Source of the DNA: Bacteriovoracaceae bacterium UBA3083
GTDB lineage: Bacteria > Bdellovibrionota > Bacteriovoracia > Bacteriovoracales > Bacteriovoracaceae
Direction of reading: 5' to 3'
Assembly (NCBI GenBank): GCA_002366565.1
Contig: DFBJ01000013.1
Coordinates: 803,099 to 867,098 of the forward strand
Length of the DNA: 64,000 nt
The translations under genes were made by a program, and so were the position numbers. Each line of letters begins with the position of its first letter. The stretch's first letter is position 1. Shown here piece after piece: positions 8,418 through 17,046 of this stretch. Under the pieces are notes generated by a model. That model saw only the letters and a list, made by a program, of their open reading frames with translations. It searched no databases and was not told the DNA's origin.

Positions 8418-9548
8418 CTAAGACAATAAATTTTTAACCTGTAATAAAACTTTTAACCCTCGCGAGAGATGCGTCAAGCCACTCAAGGAATCTGCGTCAC
8501 TACTAGATTCTTTATTATCGTAGTAGAAAGGTGCGCTACTGCTAATGAAATATGCATTTTTTAAATAGTCTTGTCCTTCTAGAAAAAAACTATCGTCAAA
8601 TTCTAGACTATGAGTATTTTCAGTTAAAACAATAAATTCTTTGGCATTAATATCTTTAAAATGTGGATAAATTTTTTCTAAATTTCTTTTTAAAAGACGT
8701 ATTTTTTTAGAAATATCCTCTTCATTTGTGTCATTTACATCAATAAAAGTTAAAAAGTGACCTACTTGTTTAGAATTTTCATCACTCGTTTTAGAGAATT
8801 CACAAATAAAGTGACCCCAGTCATGCGTATAACTTAAAGGGATAAGCAAAGTTTCATCTTGCTTAGTAATTTCTTTATCAAATTCTAGTTTTACATGAAG
8901 GGCACAAGGAGTTTTTGTACTTTCAACAAACTCTATAAACTCATTAGAAAGCTTCTCCTTCACTATTGATTCTTCGTAGAATTTCCATGGAGATTCTGAC
9001 CAAATGATTCTCTTTGCAAAGATCTGTGTCCCATTAGAACATTCAATAACCCAGATATCTCCATCTTTAAAAACCTTAGTATATAAGAGTTCTATTTGAT
9101 CTTTTTGGGCCTTTGCATAGAACTCTTCATCATTAGTGAATGGAAAGATTTTTTCTAAGCTGTAATCAGCAGCAGATGAAGTAAAGAATTCCTCTCCCCA
9201 TAGGAGCTTTTCAGACTTACTTCTTCCACCAAATGGTTTGAACTTCATGTCTTTATAAAACTTTGGAACCTCAGTCTTTTCAACAATCTCTGCGTGCTCG
9301 AATACACTTTTAAGATAGTTTATATTCTCTTCTCCACGCAAAATATTTGGACCTAGAAAAGATGTACTTTCCTTAGTTAACATTTCTTTTGTTAAGATCT
9401 TTGTATTTTCTTCAGAAAACTTTCTTTTTAAAAAGTCATAAGATGCAAGAGCAAATAAATCTCCGCCAACAATTAAGTTATCAACTTCAACTTTTGTTAT
9501 ATCTTTTATTTCTTCTTTCTTTAATTTCTTTAAGTCTGAATAGGCCAT
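8418..9548 (-). CDS. Degenerate FAD/NAD-oxidoreductase-like protein
   Basis: 376 aa, not assigned to a named family. Residues 22-45 (VDNLIVGGDLFALASYDFLK) resemble the beta-alpha-beta dinucleotide fold of FAD amine-oxidase-like enzymes, but the GxGxxG loop is not intact. A middle segment (YTKVFKDGDIWVIECSNGTQI) resembles the flavoprotein strand in which a product is oxidised, and the last 40 residues (LSGLTHLSRGLKVLLQ) resemble the closing FAD-contact helix. It may be a cofactor-free relative of protoporphyrinogen-oxidase-like proteins. There is no signal peptide, so it is likely cytoplasmic. It lies between outer-membrane protein and transglycosylase genes but is separately transcribed. Confidence 0.5.
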   Translation of the reverse strand: MAYSDLKKLKKEEIKDITKVEVDNLIVGGDLFALASYDFLKRKFSEENTKILTKEMLTKESTSFLGPNILRGEENINYLKSVFEHAEIVEKTEVPKFYKDMKFKPFGGRSKSEKLLWGEEFFTSSAADYSLEKIFPFTNDEEFYAKAQKDQIELLYTKVFKDGDIWVIECSNGTQIFAKRIIWSESPWKFYEESIVKEKLSNEFIEFVESTKTPCALHVKLEFDKEITKQDETLLIPLSYTHDWGHFICEFSKTSDENSKQVGHFLTFIDVNDTNEEDISKKIRLLKRNLEKIYPHFKDINAKEFIVLTENTHSLEFDDSFFLEGQDYLKNAYFISSSAPFYYDNKESSSDADSLSGLTHLSRGLKVLLQVKNLLS

Positions 9549-9632
9549 AAAATTCTCTAGTGTATATTATAAAATGTCAGTAATGATCGAATATTACCTC
9601 GATGACTTCTCAATTGTCATCTCTTAACGAAA

Positions 9633-9654
9633 GAAACCTGCTAATGCAGGTTTC
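9633..9654 (-). terminator. Terminator after the lytic transglycosylase gene
   Basis: GAAACCTGC and GCAGGTTTC form a perfect 9-bp stem with loop TAAT/ATTA, about 30 bases after the stop codon. The following minus-strand tract TTTCGTT is only a modest U-run. Confidence 0.65.
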
Positions 9655-9684
9655 TAGATCTCATATAAATTTTAAGCTTAGGTA

Positions 9685-11187
9685 TTATCTGATAGCGAGC
9701 TTGTCACCAGCTCTAATTTGTCTTCTATTTAGAATAGATAGATTAGACACAATTAAGGTATCAAGGTTAGTTTTAGTTTTTCTGGCCACAGACCATAGAG
9801 AATCTCCTCTTCTAACCACATACCACTGAGAAGGGTTCATTATTCTCTTCCCTCTAGATTTAGCTATGCGGAGTCTCTTTCTATAGTTCTTTCTTCTTAC
9901 TACAACTTTTCTTGGCTTCTCATAAAGATCTGCATACATAGCATTCTTTCGAGATTGACCTTCTCTAAATGGAAGTAAAACAACACTTCCCTTCTTTAAT
10001 CTTTTATTTGGTTTTGTATTATTAAGATTACTTAAAACATAAGATGCTTTTTTAATTTTAAACTTTCTAGCTACATCGTTAAGATTAGTTCTACGCCCGC
10101 GAATTTTATATTTTTGAAAAGCTACTGCTTTGTACTCTTTACTTGAACAGCAAGCGACATAAGTATCTTTAAGTCCAGCCGGTATACGCAGAGTATATTC
10201 TTTATCTGTTGGTGGAGTAAACCATCTTAATATTTCAGGATTTAAATACTGAATATCTTCAAGGTCTAGCCCCATATCTTTTGAGAATTCAACGAGGTCT
10301 GTTCCGCCTGGTACTTTAATCTCTTCAAAATCAATCGGATCATGAAAATCAATTTCATTAAACCCAAATACTTTTAAATTTTTACCAATAATAGCAAGTG
10401 CCATTATTTTTGGAACATAGTTCTTTGTTTCAGGCTTTAAGTAGCGACCTTTTCTTAAATTCCAAAAATTCTCAGTCTTATATCTTCTAATTGCTCTACC
10501 AACTTTCCCCTCTCCAGCATTATATGCAGCAGCGGCAAGCTCCCATGAACCAAAGTATTGATATAATTTTTTTAAATATTTTGAAGCTGCAACAGTCGCC
10601 TTAAAAGGATCTCTTCTTTCATCAACATACCAGTCAATTTTTAGACCAAACCTTTTTCCAGTATATGGCATAAACTGCCAAGGGCCTACAGCTCTCGCCC
10701 ATGATTTAGCCTTTGTTTGAAAACCAGACTCTGCCATGGCCAAGAATATTAAATCTCTTGGAAGACCATTATCTTCTAAAATTTTCCCAAGTAGTGGAGC
10801 ATATCTTCCACCTCTAGCAGAATATCTTTTAAAGAAACCTCTTCCTCTCGTTAAAAAATAATTTATCCACTTCTTAGTTGCGGCATTATAAACGACAGGA
10901 ATATCAAAATAATAATTATCAAGTTTTAAATGTTCAGCACCATAGAGGAAGTATGTCTTTCCATCATAATCAGATGGATTGATTTCAGCACTTCCGGCCA
11001 TTGAGGTTGTCATCGTTGAATTATCAACAGACTCTCTGGCATCGTTGGCCCAAGTTAAATGTTTAGAAAGAACCTTTTCTTCAGTGTTTTTAACAACGAC
11101 TTCTTTATTGTTCGGCTTTAGGTTTGAACAAGAAAGTAAAGAACTTGCAATGAACATCTGAATAAATATTGATTTATATATTTTCAT
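9685..11187 (-). CDS. mltD: Membrane-bound lytic murein transglycosylase, MltD-like
   Basis: 500-aa lipoprotein (lipobox LLSC, Cys20). The SLT catalytic domain at about 130-250 has the catalytic Glu153 in AMAESGF, the GPWQFMP motif and AAAAYNAGEGKV. The C-terminus ends in a LysM domain (about 451-500, WYVVRRGDSLWSVARKTK). A weaker LysM-like stretch appears to lie at about 350-390. MltD-type enzymes cleave peptidoglycan with 1,6-anhydro product formation. The region between SLT and LysM is rich in Lys/Arg. In a predator such enzymes may act on the cell's own wall or on prey wall; the sequence does not distinguish these. Confidence 0.88.
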   Translation of the reverse strand: MKIYKSIFIQMFIASSLLSCSNLKPNNKEVVVKNTEEKVLSKHLTWANDARESVDNSTMTTSMAGSAEINPSDYDGKTYFLYGAEHLKLDNYYFDIPVVYNAATKKWINYFLTRGRGFFKRYSARGGRYAPLLGKILEDNGLPRDLIFLAMAESGFQTKAKSWARAVGPWQFMPYTGKRFGLKIDWYVDERRDPFKATVAASKYLKKLYQYFGSWELAAAAYNAGEGKVGRAIRRYKTENFWNLRKGRYLKPETKNYVPKIMALAIIGKNLKVFGFNEIDFHDPIDFEEIKVPGGTDLVEFSKDMGLDLEDIQYLNPEILRWFTPPTDKEYTLRIPAGLKDTYVACCSSKEYKAVAFQKYKIRGRRTNLNDVARKFKIKKASYVLSNLNNTKPNKRLKKGSVVLLPFREGQSRKNAMYADLYEKPRKVVVRRKNYRKRLRIAKSRGKRIMNPSQWYVVRRGDSLWSVARKTKTNLDTLIVSNLSILNRRQIRAGDKLAIR

Positions 11188-11250
11188 AATTCTTAAAAAT
11201 CCTCTTAACTCTTCTGTATTTAGAATAATGCTAACCTACATTGTCTAACG

Positions 11251-11283
11251 AAGAGTTCTCTCAGTCAAACGCGAAGAACTCTT
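11251..11283. repeat. Inverted repeat between the symporter and mltD genes
   Basis: AAGAGTTCT and AGAACTCTT are perfect 9-bp inverted copies separated by 15 bases. There is no T-run on either side, so a classic terminator is unlikely. It lies 20 bases after the symporter stop and about 65 bases upstream of mltD, so it could be a 3' stabilising hairpin or an operator for mltD. Confidence 0.5.
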
Positions 11284-11303
11284 GTCAATCCAATAATATC
11301 TAA

Positions 11304-12599
11304 TTAGCTTTCAGCACCTTCTATTAGTGAGTTAGCCTCTTCGCTAGAGAATTCATCATTCTCCATCATAGAATCGACAACTATTGTACCCACACAATCA
11401 CCAAATACATTAACAGTAGTTCTAAACATATCAAGGATTCTATCTACTGCTAAAATTAGACCAATTCCTTCAATAGGAAGCCCTACTGCTCCAAGAACAA
11501 TACTCATTGTAATAAGCCCTGCTCCAGGAATTGCCGCTGCTCCAATTGCAGCTAAAGAAGCTGTCATAAATATAACAATCTGCTGCCCGATTCCTAAATG
11601 AATTCCATAAACTTGTGCAATGAAGATAGCTGCAACTGATTCATATAGTGCTGTTCCATCCATGTTTATAGTTGCTCCTAAAGGAAGAACAAATTTTGCA
11701 GTATCTTTTCTAACACCTAAATTCTCTTCAACACAAGTCATTGTGATTGGAAGAGTCGCAGCAGATGAAGAAGTTGAAAATGCTGTTAGAAGAGGTGAAC
11801 TTAAATTTTCTAAAATATAAAGAGGTGATTTTTTCATTCTCCAAGCTGCAACCGCCATCAATGCAACTGCATGAAGAAGAAGACCTATAATAACTGTCGC
11901 CATATATTTTGAAAGTGAAACGATTGCTGAGAATCCTGTTCGTGCCATGATATCCATCATCAGAACAAAAATACCAATTGGAGCAAATTTCATAATCACA
12001 TGAGTAAGTCTTAAAGTCATAGACTCTAAACTTTCCATGAAGTTAACAACAGGCTTAGATTTTTTAGGCATATATAGAGCAACAATACCAAACATAATTG
12101 CGAACACAATTACTTGAAGAACTGATGAAGTTGCCATTGCTTCAAATGGGTTTGTTGGTATTGCATTTACAATCACATCAAGAATAGTTTGATAAAGACC
12201 TTTTGATTGAGTTACTTTTTGATGCATAACCTCAGATAATCCACCAAGTCCTGCATTTGATTGTATCCCCTCAACTCCAACACCTGGTTGAATTAGGTTT
12301 ACCATTATTAGACCAACAAATACTGCAAAGGCAGTTGTTAAAAAGTAGTATCCAACGGCTTTTCTCCCCATAGATCCTAAACTCTCAGGTGTACCTAAGT
12401 GATACATGGCCATAAAAATTGAAGAGAGCACTAGTGGTACGATAACCATTTTTAGAAGTCTGATAAACACTGTTCCAATTGGCTTAAGGTAAGCTGCGAT
12501 ATCACCGTGACCACTAAAGTAGAGAGCGAGTCCTACTAATAGCCCGGCAATCATTGCGATTCCAATCATCTTTGCTTCTTTTTTAGATGCTTCCTGCAT
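11304..12599 (-). CDS. Dicarboxylate/amino acid:cation symporter (DAACS, GltP-like)
   Basis: 431 aa with about eight membrane helices. The family signatures are intact: the serine-rich hairpin motif TAFSTSSSAATLPIT (about 258-272), the NMDGTALYE motif (about 293-301) and the late helical GAAAIPGAGLIT segment. These proteins import glutamate, aspartate, succinate or related acids with H+ or Na+. The substrate cannot be fixed from sequence. The ATG is preceded by GGGGA. The gene is monocistronic on the minus strand. An amino-acid importer fits a lifestyle based on hydrolysed protein. Confidence 0.9.
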   Translation of the reverse strand: MQEASKKEAKMIGIAMIAGLLVGLALYFSGHGDIAAYLKPIGTVFIRLLKMVIVPLVLSSIFMAMYHLGTPESLGSMGRKAVGYYFLTTAFAVFVGLIMVNLIQPGVGVEGIQSNAGLGGLSEVMHQKVTQSKGLYQTILDVIVNAIPTNPFEAMATSSVLQVIVFAIMFGIVALYMPKKSKPVVNFMESLESMTLRLTHVIMKFAPIGIFVLMMDIMARTGFSAIVSLSKYMATVIIGLLLHAVALMAVAAWRMKKSPLYILENLSSPLLTAFSTSSSAATLPITMTCVEENLGVRKDTAKFVLPLGATINMDGTALYESVAAIFIAQVYGIHLGIGQQIVIFMTASLAAIGAAAIPGAGLITMSIVLGAVGLPIEGIGLILAVDRILDMFRTTVNVFGDCVGTIVVDSMMENDEFSSEEANSLIEGAES

Positions 12600-12649
12600 T
12601 TATTTCCCCTTTATATCTTTTCTATATTTCAATTTGCTAAAATGTTTCT

Positions 12650-12751
12650 ATGTTAAATCATCCAATAACCTTCATTATGATTTCCCTAAGTATCGTTCTT
12701 CTAATGTCGACGCTAATTCTTAGTCTTGGGAATCCTATGATTTTTCACTAG
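12650..12751 (+). CDS. Possible 33-aa single-pass membrane peptide
   Basis: An ATG frame of 33 codons encodes a peptide with a strongly hydrophobic core (ITFIMISLSIVLLMSTLIL) and short polar ends, ending eight bases before the next gene on the same strand. The hydrophobic span is long enough for one membrane helix. No good Shine-Dalgarno precedes the ATG, and nothing is recognised by family. It could be a small membrane protein co-transcribed with the following gene, or a chance frame in AT-rich DNA. Confidence 0.25.
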   Translation: MLNHPITFIMISLSIVLLMSTLILSLGNPMIFH

Positions 12752-12759
12752 GATCTCAG

Positions 12760-13326
12760 ATGCAATCACTTAATAGTATTGGCAAAATAATAGTATTAAC
12801 TATTCTCGTTGGAAGTGGCCTTCTTGTAAACAGGGCATTTTCTAAGGTTGAAGCACCTAACTATGATTTTACTCTAAAAAAACTTGAGCCTTTTACTCCG
12901 GGAAAGAATATTAATGATCTTCCTGAGGGAGTTGGAAAAGGTGAAATAACTGAAGACAAGGGTGATACAAAAATTATTCGTTATACTCTTGTTCATGCTC
13001 GATATAACTTCCCTATTTATGTTCAAACTAAAAAAAATATTATCTTAGATTTTTATGCAAGGTTTCCTACTTACTTTCTACACGACTCATTTCATCAGTC
13101 TTTAATTAATAAATTTGGAAAACAAAGCAAATACTATAAACAAGAAAACAATGCTGTTTATTCATGGGATGACCTAGAAGGTATGCGAGTAATCTATAGT
13201 GGATCTTGTACCATCACTTGTTATCCAAACTATGTTAGCTATATTCAAAAGACACAAAAAAAGGGAGACTTCGTCCCCCTCATTAGTAAGTTTAGTAATA
13301 ATTTTTTAGGAAAAGAAACTAAATAG
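12760..13326 (+). CDS. Hypothetical exported or membrane-anchored protein
   Basis: 188 aa of unknown family. Residues 8-29 form a hydrophobic segment (IIVLTILVGSGLLVNRAFS) that may be a signal peptide or an N-terminal anchor. The rest is a soluble domain with many aromatic residues (HARYNFPIYVQ, FYARFPTYFLHD) and a Cys pair (SCTITCYP, about residues 149-153) that could form a disulfide in the periplasm. AGGA precedes the ATG at good spacing. The end overlaps convergent lgt by 8 bases. No function is proposed. Confidence 0.65.
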   Translation: MQSLNSIGKIIVLTILVGSGLLVNRAFSKVEAPNYDFTLKKLEPFTPGKNINDLPEGVGKGEITEDKGDTKIIRYTLVHARYNFPIYVQTKKNIILDFYARFPTYFLHDSFHQSLINKFGKQSKYYKQENNAVYSWDDLEGMRVIYSGSCTITCYPNYVSYIQKTQKKGDFVPLISKFSNNFLGKETK

Positions 13327-14104
13327 GATCTTCTCTTTTAGAATTTAAGAACATTGCAATAAATCCTACAATAATCATAATCATACAAAGAATTTGTCCC
13401 ATCGTTGTTGTTCCACCAAAGTAGTAACCCAACTGCTGGTCTGCCTCTCTAAAGAATTCGATAAAGTATCTAAAGAATCCATAGCCTATTACAAATGAGC
13501 ACGCAATTACTCCATGACGTTTCACTTTTGTCAGTAAAAACCAAAGTATCAAAGTTAGTAGCAACCCTTCAGCAAAGCCTTCATAAAGTTGAGAAGGATG
13601 TCTCGGATATGGTCCACCTGTTTTAAAAACCATTCCAAAAGAAGAGTCAGTTACTCGGCCATAGAGTTCGCCATTAATAAAGTTTCCAATTCTTCCAAAA
13701 AATAATCCCGGAGCTCCAGCAAGAGCTGTTGCATCCATAACCTGGGCCCATGAAATATTATTCTTCTTAGAGAAGTACCAACCACCAAATAATAGCCCTG
13801 CAAGAGCGCCATGGAAACTAAGCCCACCCTGCCATACATAAAGTAACTCAGATAAATGATTCGAATAATAGTCCCAATTATAAATAAAGACATATGCAAA
13901 CCTTGCTCCTAAGAACATACAAATAAGCATAGTCGTAATCATCGAATCTATATTTTCTTTCTCTATCTTAAAAAATCCTCTATCTACTAACTTCTTTAAG
14001 AGAAAGTTTGCGATAACAAACCCTACAACATACATCAATCCATACCAGCGAACGCTTACTGGCCCAATTGAAAAAATAATAGGATCTATATTAAGTGGAT
14101 TCAT
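13319..14104 (-). CDS. lgt: Prolipoprotein diacylglyceryl transferase
   Basis: 261 aa from the ATG that has AGGAG seven bases upstream; an in-frame ATG 11 codons earlier lacks a ribosome site. The Lgt signature GRIGNFINGELYGR (about 128-141) is intact, as is the essential-histidine region GGLSFHGALAG. Seven membrane helices are expected. Lgt transfers diacylglycerol from phosphatidylglycerol to the lipobox cysteine, the first step of lipoprotein maturation. This window contains several substrates: the TPR lipoproteins, the MltD-like protein and the peptide-binding protein. Confidence 0.95.
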   Translation of the reverse strand: MNPLNIDPIIFSIGPVSVRWYGLMYVVGFVIANFLLKKLVDRGFFKIEKENIDSMITTMLICMFLGARFAYVFIYNWDYYSNHLSELLYVWQGGLSFHGALAGLLFGGWYFSKKNNISWAQVMDATALAGAPGLFFGRIGNFINGELYGRVTDSSFGMVFKTGGPYPRHPSQLYEGFAEGLLLTLILWFLLTKVKRHGVIACSFVIGYGFFRYFIEFFREADQQLGYYFGGTTTMGQILCMIMIIVGFIAMFLNSKREDPI

Positions 14105-14182
14105 GTAACTCTCCTGCATATTAAAATAAATATGCAATCATGCTACTCTTGTTGGCTTTGCTTTACAATGTTTTAGGGTTTT

Positions 14183-14215
14183 AAAAAAAGGTTGAGGCTA
14201 CACAAAGTAACCTCA
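14183..14215 (-). terminator. Terminator after the 14.2-15 kb gene
   Basis: On the minus strand TGAGGTTAC and GTAGCCTCA form a 9-bp stem (one G-U pair) with a five-base loop, followed by a run of seven T. It lies just after the stop codon and separates that gene from lgt. Confidence 0.85.
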
Positions 14216-14221
14216 AAATAA

Positions 14222-15031
14222 TTATAAATTTAAATCAGTTCTTGGTTGAAAGCTTTCAGCTGGATAGACTAAACCTTCATAAGTTCTGCAAATTGATTGA
14301 ATCATTTGTCTCGTAGGAATAGTCATCCCTCCGTAACTAAAATAAGAACAATGAGCTGATAAGAAAGTTAAGAACTGTTCTGGTCCCATTTTTATTGATC
14401 TATCTCTAAGACTACTATCTAGCTTTAAAAGCTTGAATGAGCTCTTCATCTTCTTCTGACCATCTTGCGTATAGAGTAAGCGCTTGAAGACATCAATAAA
14501 AACAACTTCACCGCTGGCTTCAGATGGTTTCTGAACGACCATTCCTTCATCAACAGGAACACCCCATAATCCAATGACTCCAAGAGGAGATAAAGACCAC
14601 GAAAGGAATCTCATTAAGATCACCTTCGTTGCAAGCTCAACACCCTCAGTTCCAAAGTCTTCAACACAACCCATTTCCCACTCTTTAAAAGAATGTCCAT
14701 AAATCATAAGGGCCACGCCTCTATATCGATAAACGTTATAGCTTTCTTTGGGATGGATACTTTCGCTACCAAATTGATCAGACTCACTATATAGGCCTAT
14801 CTGACGCATAACCCCAGGTGTTGCTTCATTTATTGTTAATATTTTAGCTAATTTTTCACTTTCAAATTCAGAAAGCATCTTTTGAGATTCTTCACCACTC
14901 AACTCATCAAATTTTAGTGATTTAAGTAGATCGACCAAGCTCTTATCAAAACTTGACGTATTTAGACGTACATAGACAGGAATTCCATGACCTTTAAAGT
15001 ACTGAAAATATGTATAATTTGTTTCTTCCAT
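14222..15031 (-). CDS. Hypothetical cytoplasmic protein
   Basis: 269 aa without signal peptide or membrane helices. I do not recognise a family. The composition is that of a normal globular protein. An acidic helical part lies at residues 25-70, a tyrosine-rich segment at about 95-110 (YNVYRYRGVALMIYGHSFKEWEMGC), and a C-terminal helical part at about 180-250. It has its own terminator and sits between lgt and the divergent rplU gene. It may be lineage-specific. Confidence 0.6.
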   Translation of the reverse strand: MEETNYTYFQYFKGHGIPVYVRLNTSSFDKSLVDLLKSLKFDELSGEESQKMLSEFESEKLAKILTINEATPGVMRQIGLYSESDQFGSESIHPKESYNVYRYRGVALMIYGHSFKEWEMGCVEDFGTEGVELATKVILMRFLSWSLSPLGVIGLWGVPVDEGMVVQKPSEASGEVVFIDVFKRLLYTQDGQKKMKSSFKLLKLDSSLRDRSIKMGPEQFLTFLSAHCSYFSYGGMTIPTRQMIQSICRTYEGLVYPAESFQPRTDLNL

Positions 15032-15170
15032 GACTTCCTCTCGATTCGTGCTGACTCACAGAGTCTAAAAGTCTTAATTTTGAAGACTTTTACTTAGTAA
15101 ACTTATCGACGTTAAATATATTTCCCTTAATAAAATATGGTCTAAATATCCCTCATTTCCCCTTTAAATC

Positions 15171-15197
15171 TTGACATACGGCCCCAAATTTTATACA
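15171..15197 (+). promoter_or_regulatory. Likely promoter of the rplU operon
   Basis: TTGACA is followed after 15 bases by TATACA, giving a leader of about 90 bases before rplU. The spacing is shorter than the optimum 17. A second reading with longer spacing has a poorer -10. The leader could hold translational control by L21, but no clear fold is seen. Confidence 0.4.
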
Positions 15198-15294
15198 TCT
15201 TCTAGATTCTGAATAAAAGTGACCAAAGTTAGGGTAACAAGATTCTCCAAAAACTGTGAGGACCCCTGAATTTGTCAAATACTAGGAGTATTAA

Positions 15295-15660
15295 ATGTAC
15301 GGAGTTGTTGAAATTTCAGGACACCAGTATAAAGTTCAAGCTGGAGATGTTCTTGATGTTGAAAAACTAAGTAACGAAGCAGGATCAACTGTTGAGTTAG
15401 AAAAAGTTTTATTCATTGGTGGAGAAAAGGCTTTAATTGGTCTTCCAACTGTAAGTGGTGCTAAAGTTACTGCAAAAGTAATTAAGCATGAGAAATCTAG
15501 AAAAATTATCGCTTTCAAAAGAAAGCCTGGTATGTACCAGAAGAAGATGGGTCACCGTCAAAACTATACTGCCCTTTTAATCACAGAGATCAACGATGGT
15601 AATGGAAACGTTACAAAGATTGATACTGATTCAAAAGCTGCAAAGAAATTTTTAAAATAA
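15295..15660 (+). CDS. rplU: 50S ribosomal protein L21
   Basis: 121 aa, slightly longer than the usual 103 because of a C-terminal extension of about 20 residues. The family core is clear: MYGVVEISGHQYKVQAGD at the N-terminus and KRKPGMYQKKMGHRQNYT at about 76-94. L21 binds 23S rRNA domain II. AGGAG precedes the ATG. It is followed 22 bases later by rpmA in the usual L21-L27-Obg order. The extension (NDGNGNVTKIDTDSKAAKK) is lysine-containing and probably disordered. Confidence 0.97.
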   Translation: MYGVVEISGHQYKVQAGDVLDVEKLSNEAGSTVELEKVLFIGGEKALIGLPTVSGAKVTAKVIKHEKSRKIIAFKRKPGMYQKKMGHRQNYTALLITEINDGNGNVTKIDTDSKAAKKFLK

Positions 15661-15682
15661 GTTTTAATTAGGAGAATAAGTC

Positions 15683-15937
15683 ATGGCACACAAGAAAGCC
15701 GGTGGTTCGACAAGTAACGGACGTGATTCAAACCCAAACATGTACGGGGTTAAGAAATTTGGTGGTGAGAGAGTCATCCCAGGAAACATTATCATCAGAC
15801 AAGCAGGGAACAAGTTCCACGCAGGTCCAGGTGTTAAGCAAGGGAAAGATTGTACTCTTTTCGCTGTAACTGAAGGTTCGATTAAATTTTCTTACTACAA
15901 CAAGAAAAAACAAATCGTATCAGTTGTACAAGGTTAA
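15683..15937 (+). CDS. rpmA: 50S ribosomal protein L27
   Basis: 84 aa with the characteristic start [16 protein letters not shown], then [17 protein letters not shown] and the [15 protein letters not shown] core. L27 reaches the peptidyl-transferase centre with its N-terminus. Here the N-terminus begins directly with MAHKKAGG, the proteobacterial form, without the cleaved extension found in Firmicutes. AGGAG lies at good spacing. It is followed by a strong terminator before obgE. Confidence 0.98.
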   Translation: MAHKKAGGSTSNGRDSNPNMYGVKKFGGERVIPGNIIIRQAGNKFHAGPGVKQGKDCTLFAVTEGSIKFSYYNKKKQIVSVVQG

Positions 15938-15964
15938 TTGATATTTTCAAAAGTTTATAATAGA

Positions 15965-15992
15965 AGGGAATCCTTAGGGGTTCCCTTTTTTT
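15965..15992 (+). terminator. Terminator between rpmA and obgE
   Basis: AGGGAATCC and GGGTTCCCT form a 9-bp stem with loop TTAG (one T-G pair) followed by a run of seven T. It lies 27 bases after the rpmA stop, so obgE needs read-through or its own promoter. Confidence 0.85.
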
Positions 15993-16026
15993 ATATGGGC
16001 CTAGATATTTAATAGTGAGTTAGTTA

Positions 16027-17037
16027 ATGCGGTTTATAGATGAAGTTACAATCACAATTATTAGTGGAAATGGCGGCAACGGTTGCTCAAGTTTTCGTCG
16101 AGAAAAGTTCTACCCTCTTGGTGGACCAGATGGCGGAGATGGTGGTGACGGTGGAAGCATTTTCATCCAGGCTGACAACGGAATTAACACACTAGTTAAT
16201 TTTAGAAGCAAAAAAATCTTCAAAGCAGAACATGGTCAAGATGGAATGACGACGCAGAGACATGGTCGTTATGGAGAAGACTTGATTATGCACGTACCAG
16301 TTGGAACAATCATCAGATCAGCCGAAACAGGTGAAATCATTGGTGACCTTACTGAGCACGGACAAAAAATCCTTATGGCCGAAGGTGGGCGTGGCGGAAT
16401 TGGAAATATCCACTTCAAGTCATCTGTAAACCAGGCGCCTAAGACGGCTACACTTGGAAAAGAAGGCCGTACAATAGAAATAGAGCTAGAGCTTAAGCTT
16501 ATTGCTGATATAGCCTTAATTGGTCTTCCTAATGCTGGAAAATCAACATTAATATCGTCTATCTCTGCAGCTAAGCCAAAGATTGCTGATTATCCTTTTA
16601 CAACTCTTGAGCCAAACTTAGGTGTTGTAGATATGGGTGATAATCAATCATTTGTGGTTGCCGATATTCCAGGACTTATTGAAGATGCCTCAGAAGGAAA
16701 AGGACTAGGGATAAAGTTCCTAAAACACATTGAAAGAACAAAGGCTTTTGTTCATTTAGTTGATGTTTCTTGGTGCCTTAATGAATTCGAAGCATTCGAA
16801 CAATATGTTACAATTAGAGAAGAATTAAGAAAATATAATGAAGAGCTACTTAATAAGAAAGAGCTTATTTGTTTAACTAAAATTGATGCGATGACTGAAG
16901 AAGAGATTGAAAAATATGTTTCATTCTTTGAAGAGCAAATCGATAGAAAGGTACTTCCTCTTTCATCAGTGTCAGGAAGAAACGTTGGTCTTTTAAAGTC
17001 TTTGATGTTAAAAACTTTTGAAGATTACCAGGTATAA
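16027..17037 (+). CDS. obgE: Obg-family GTPase (ribosome assembly)
   Basis: 336 aa. The glycine-rich Obg fold occupies residues 1-158 (GNGGNGCSSFRREKF, GGPDGGDGGDGG). The G domain follows with G1 GLPNAGKST (about 166-174), G2 in DYPFTTLEPN, G3 DIPGLIE and G4 TKID. It is short, lacking a C-terminal extension such as the OCT domain. Obg binds the 50S subunit and links GTP/ppGpp levels to ribosome assembly and growth. It lies nine bases before rsfS and downstream of rplU-rpmA, the conserved order. The ribosome site is weak. Confidence 0.96.
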   Translation: MRFIDEVTITIISGNGGNGCSSFRREKFYPLGGPDGGDGGDGGSIFIQADNGINTLVNFRSKKIFKAEHGQDGMTTQRHGRYGEDLIMHVPVGTIIRSAETGEIIGDLTEHGQKILMAEGGRGGIGNIHFKSSVNQAPKTATLGKEGRTIEIELELKLIADIALIGLPNAGKSTLISSISAAKPKIADYPFTTLEPNLGVVDMGDNQSFVVADIPGLIEDASEGKGLGIKFLKHIERTKAFVHLVDVSWCLNEFEAFEQYVTIREELRKYNEELLNKKELICLTKIDAMTEEEIEKYVSFFEEQIDRKVLPLSSVSGRNVGLLKSLMLKTFEDYQV

Positions 17038-17046
17038 GAGATATAT

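Noticed and set aside
9602..9829. Plus-strand frame of 75 codons
   Set aside because: It spans the transglycosylase terminator and is antisense to the LysM end of that gene; no ribosome site.
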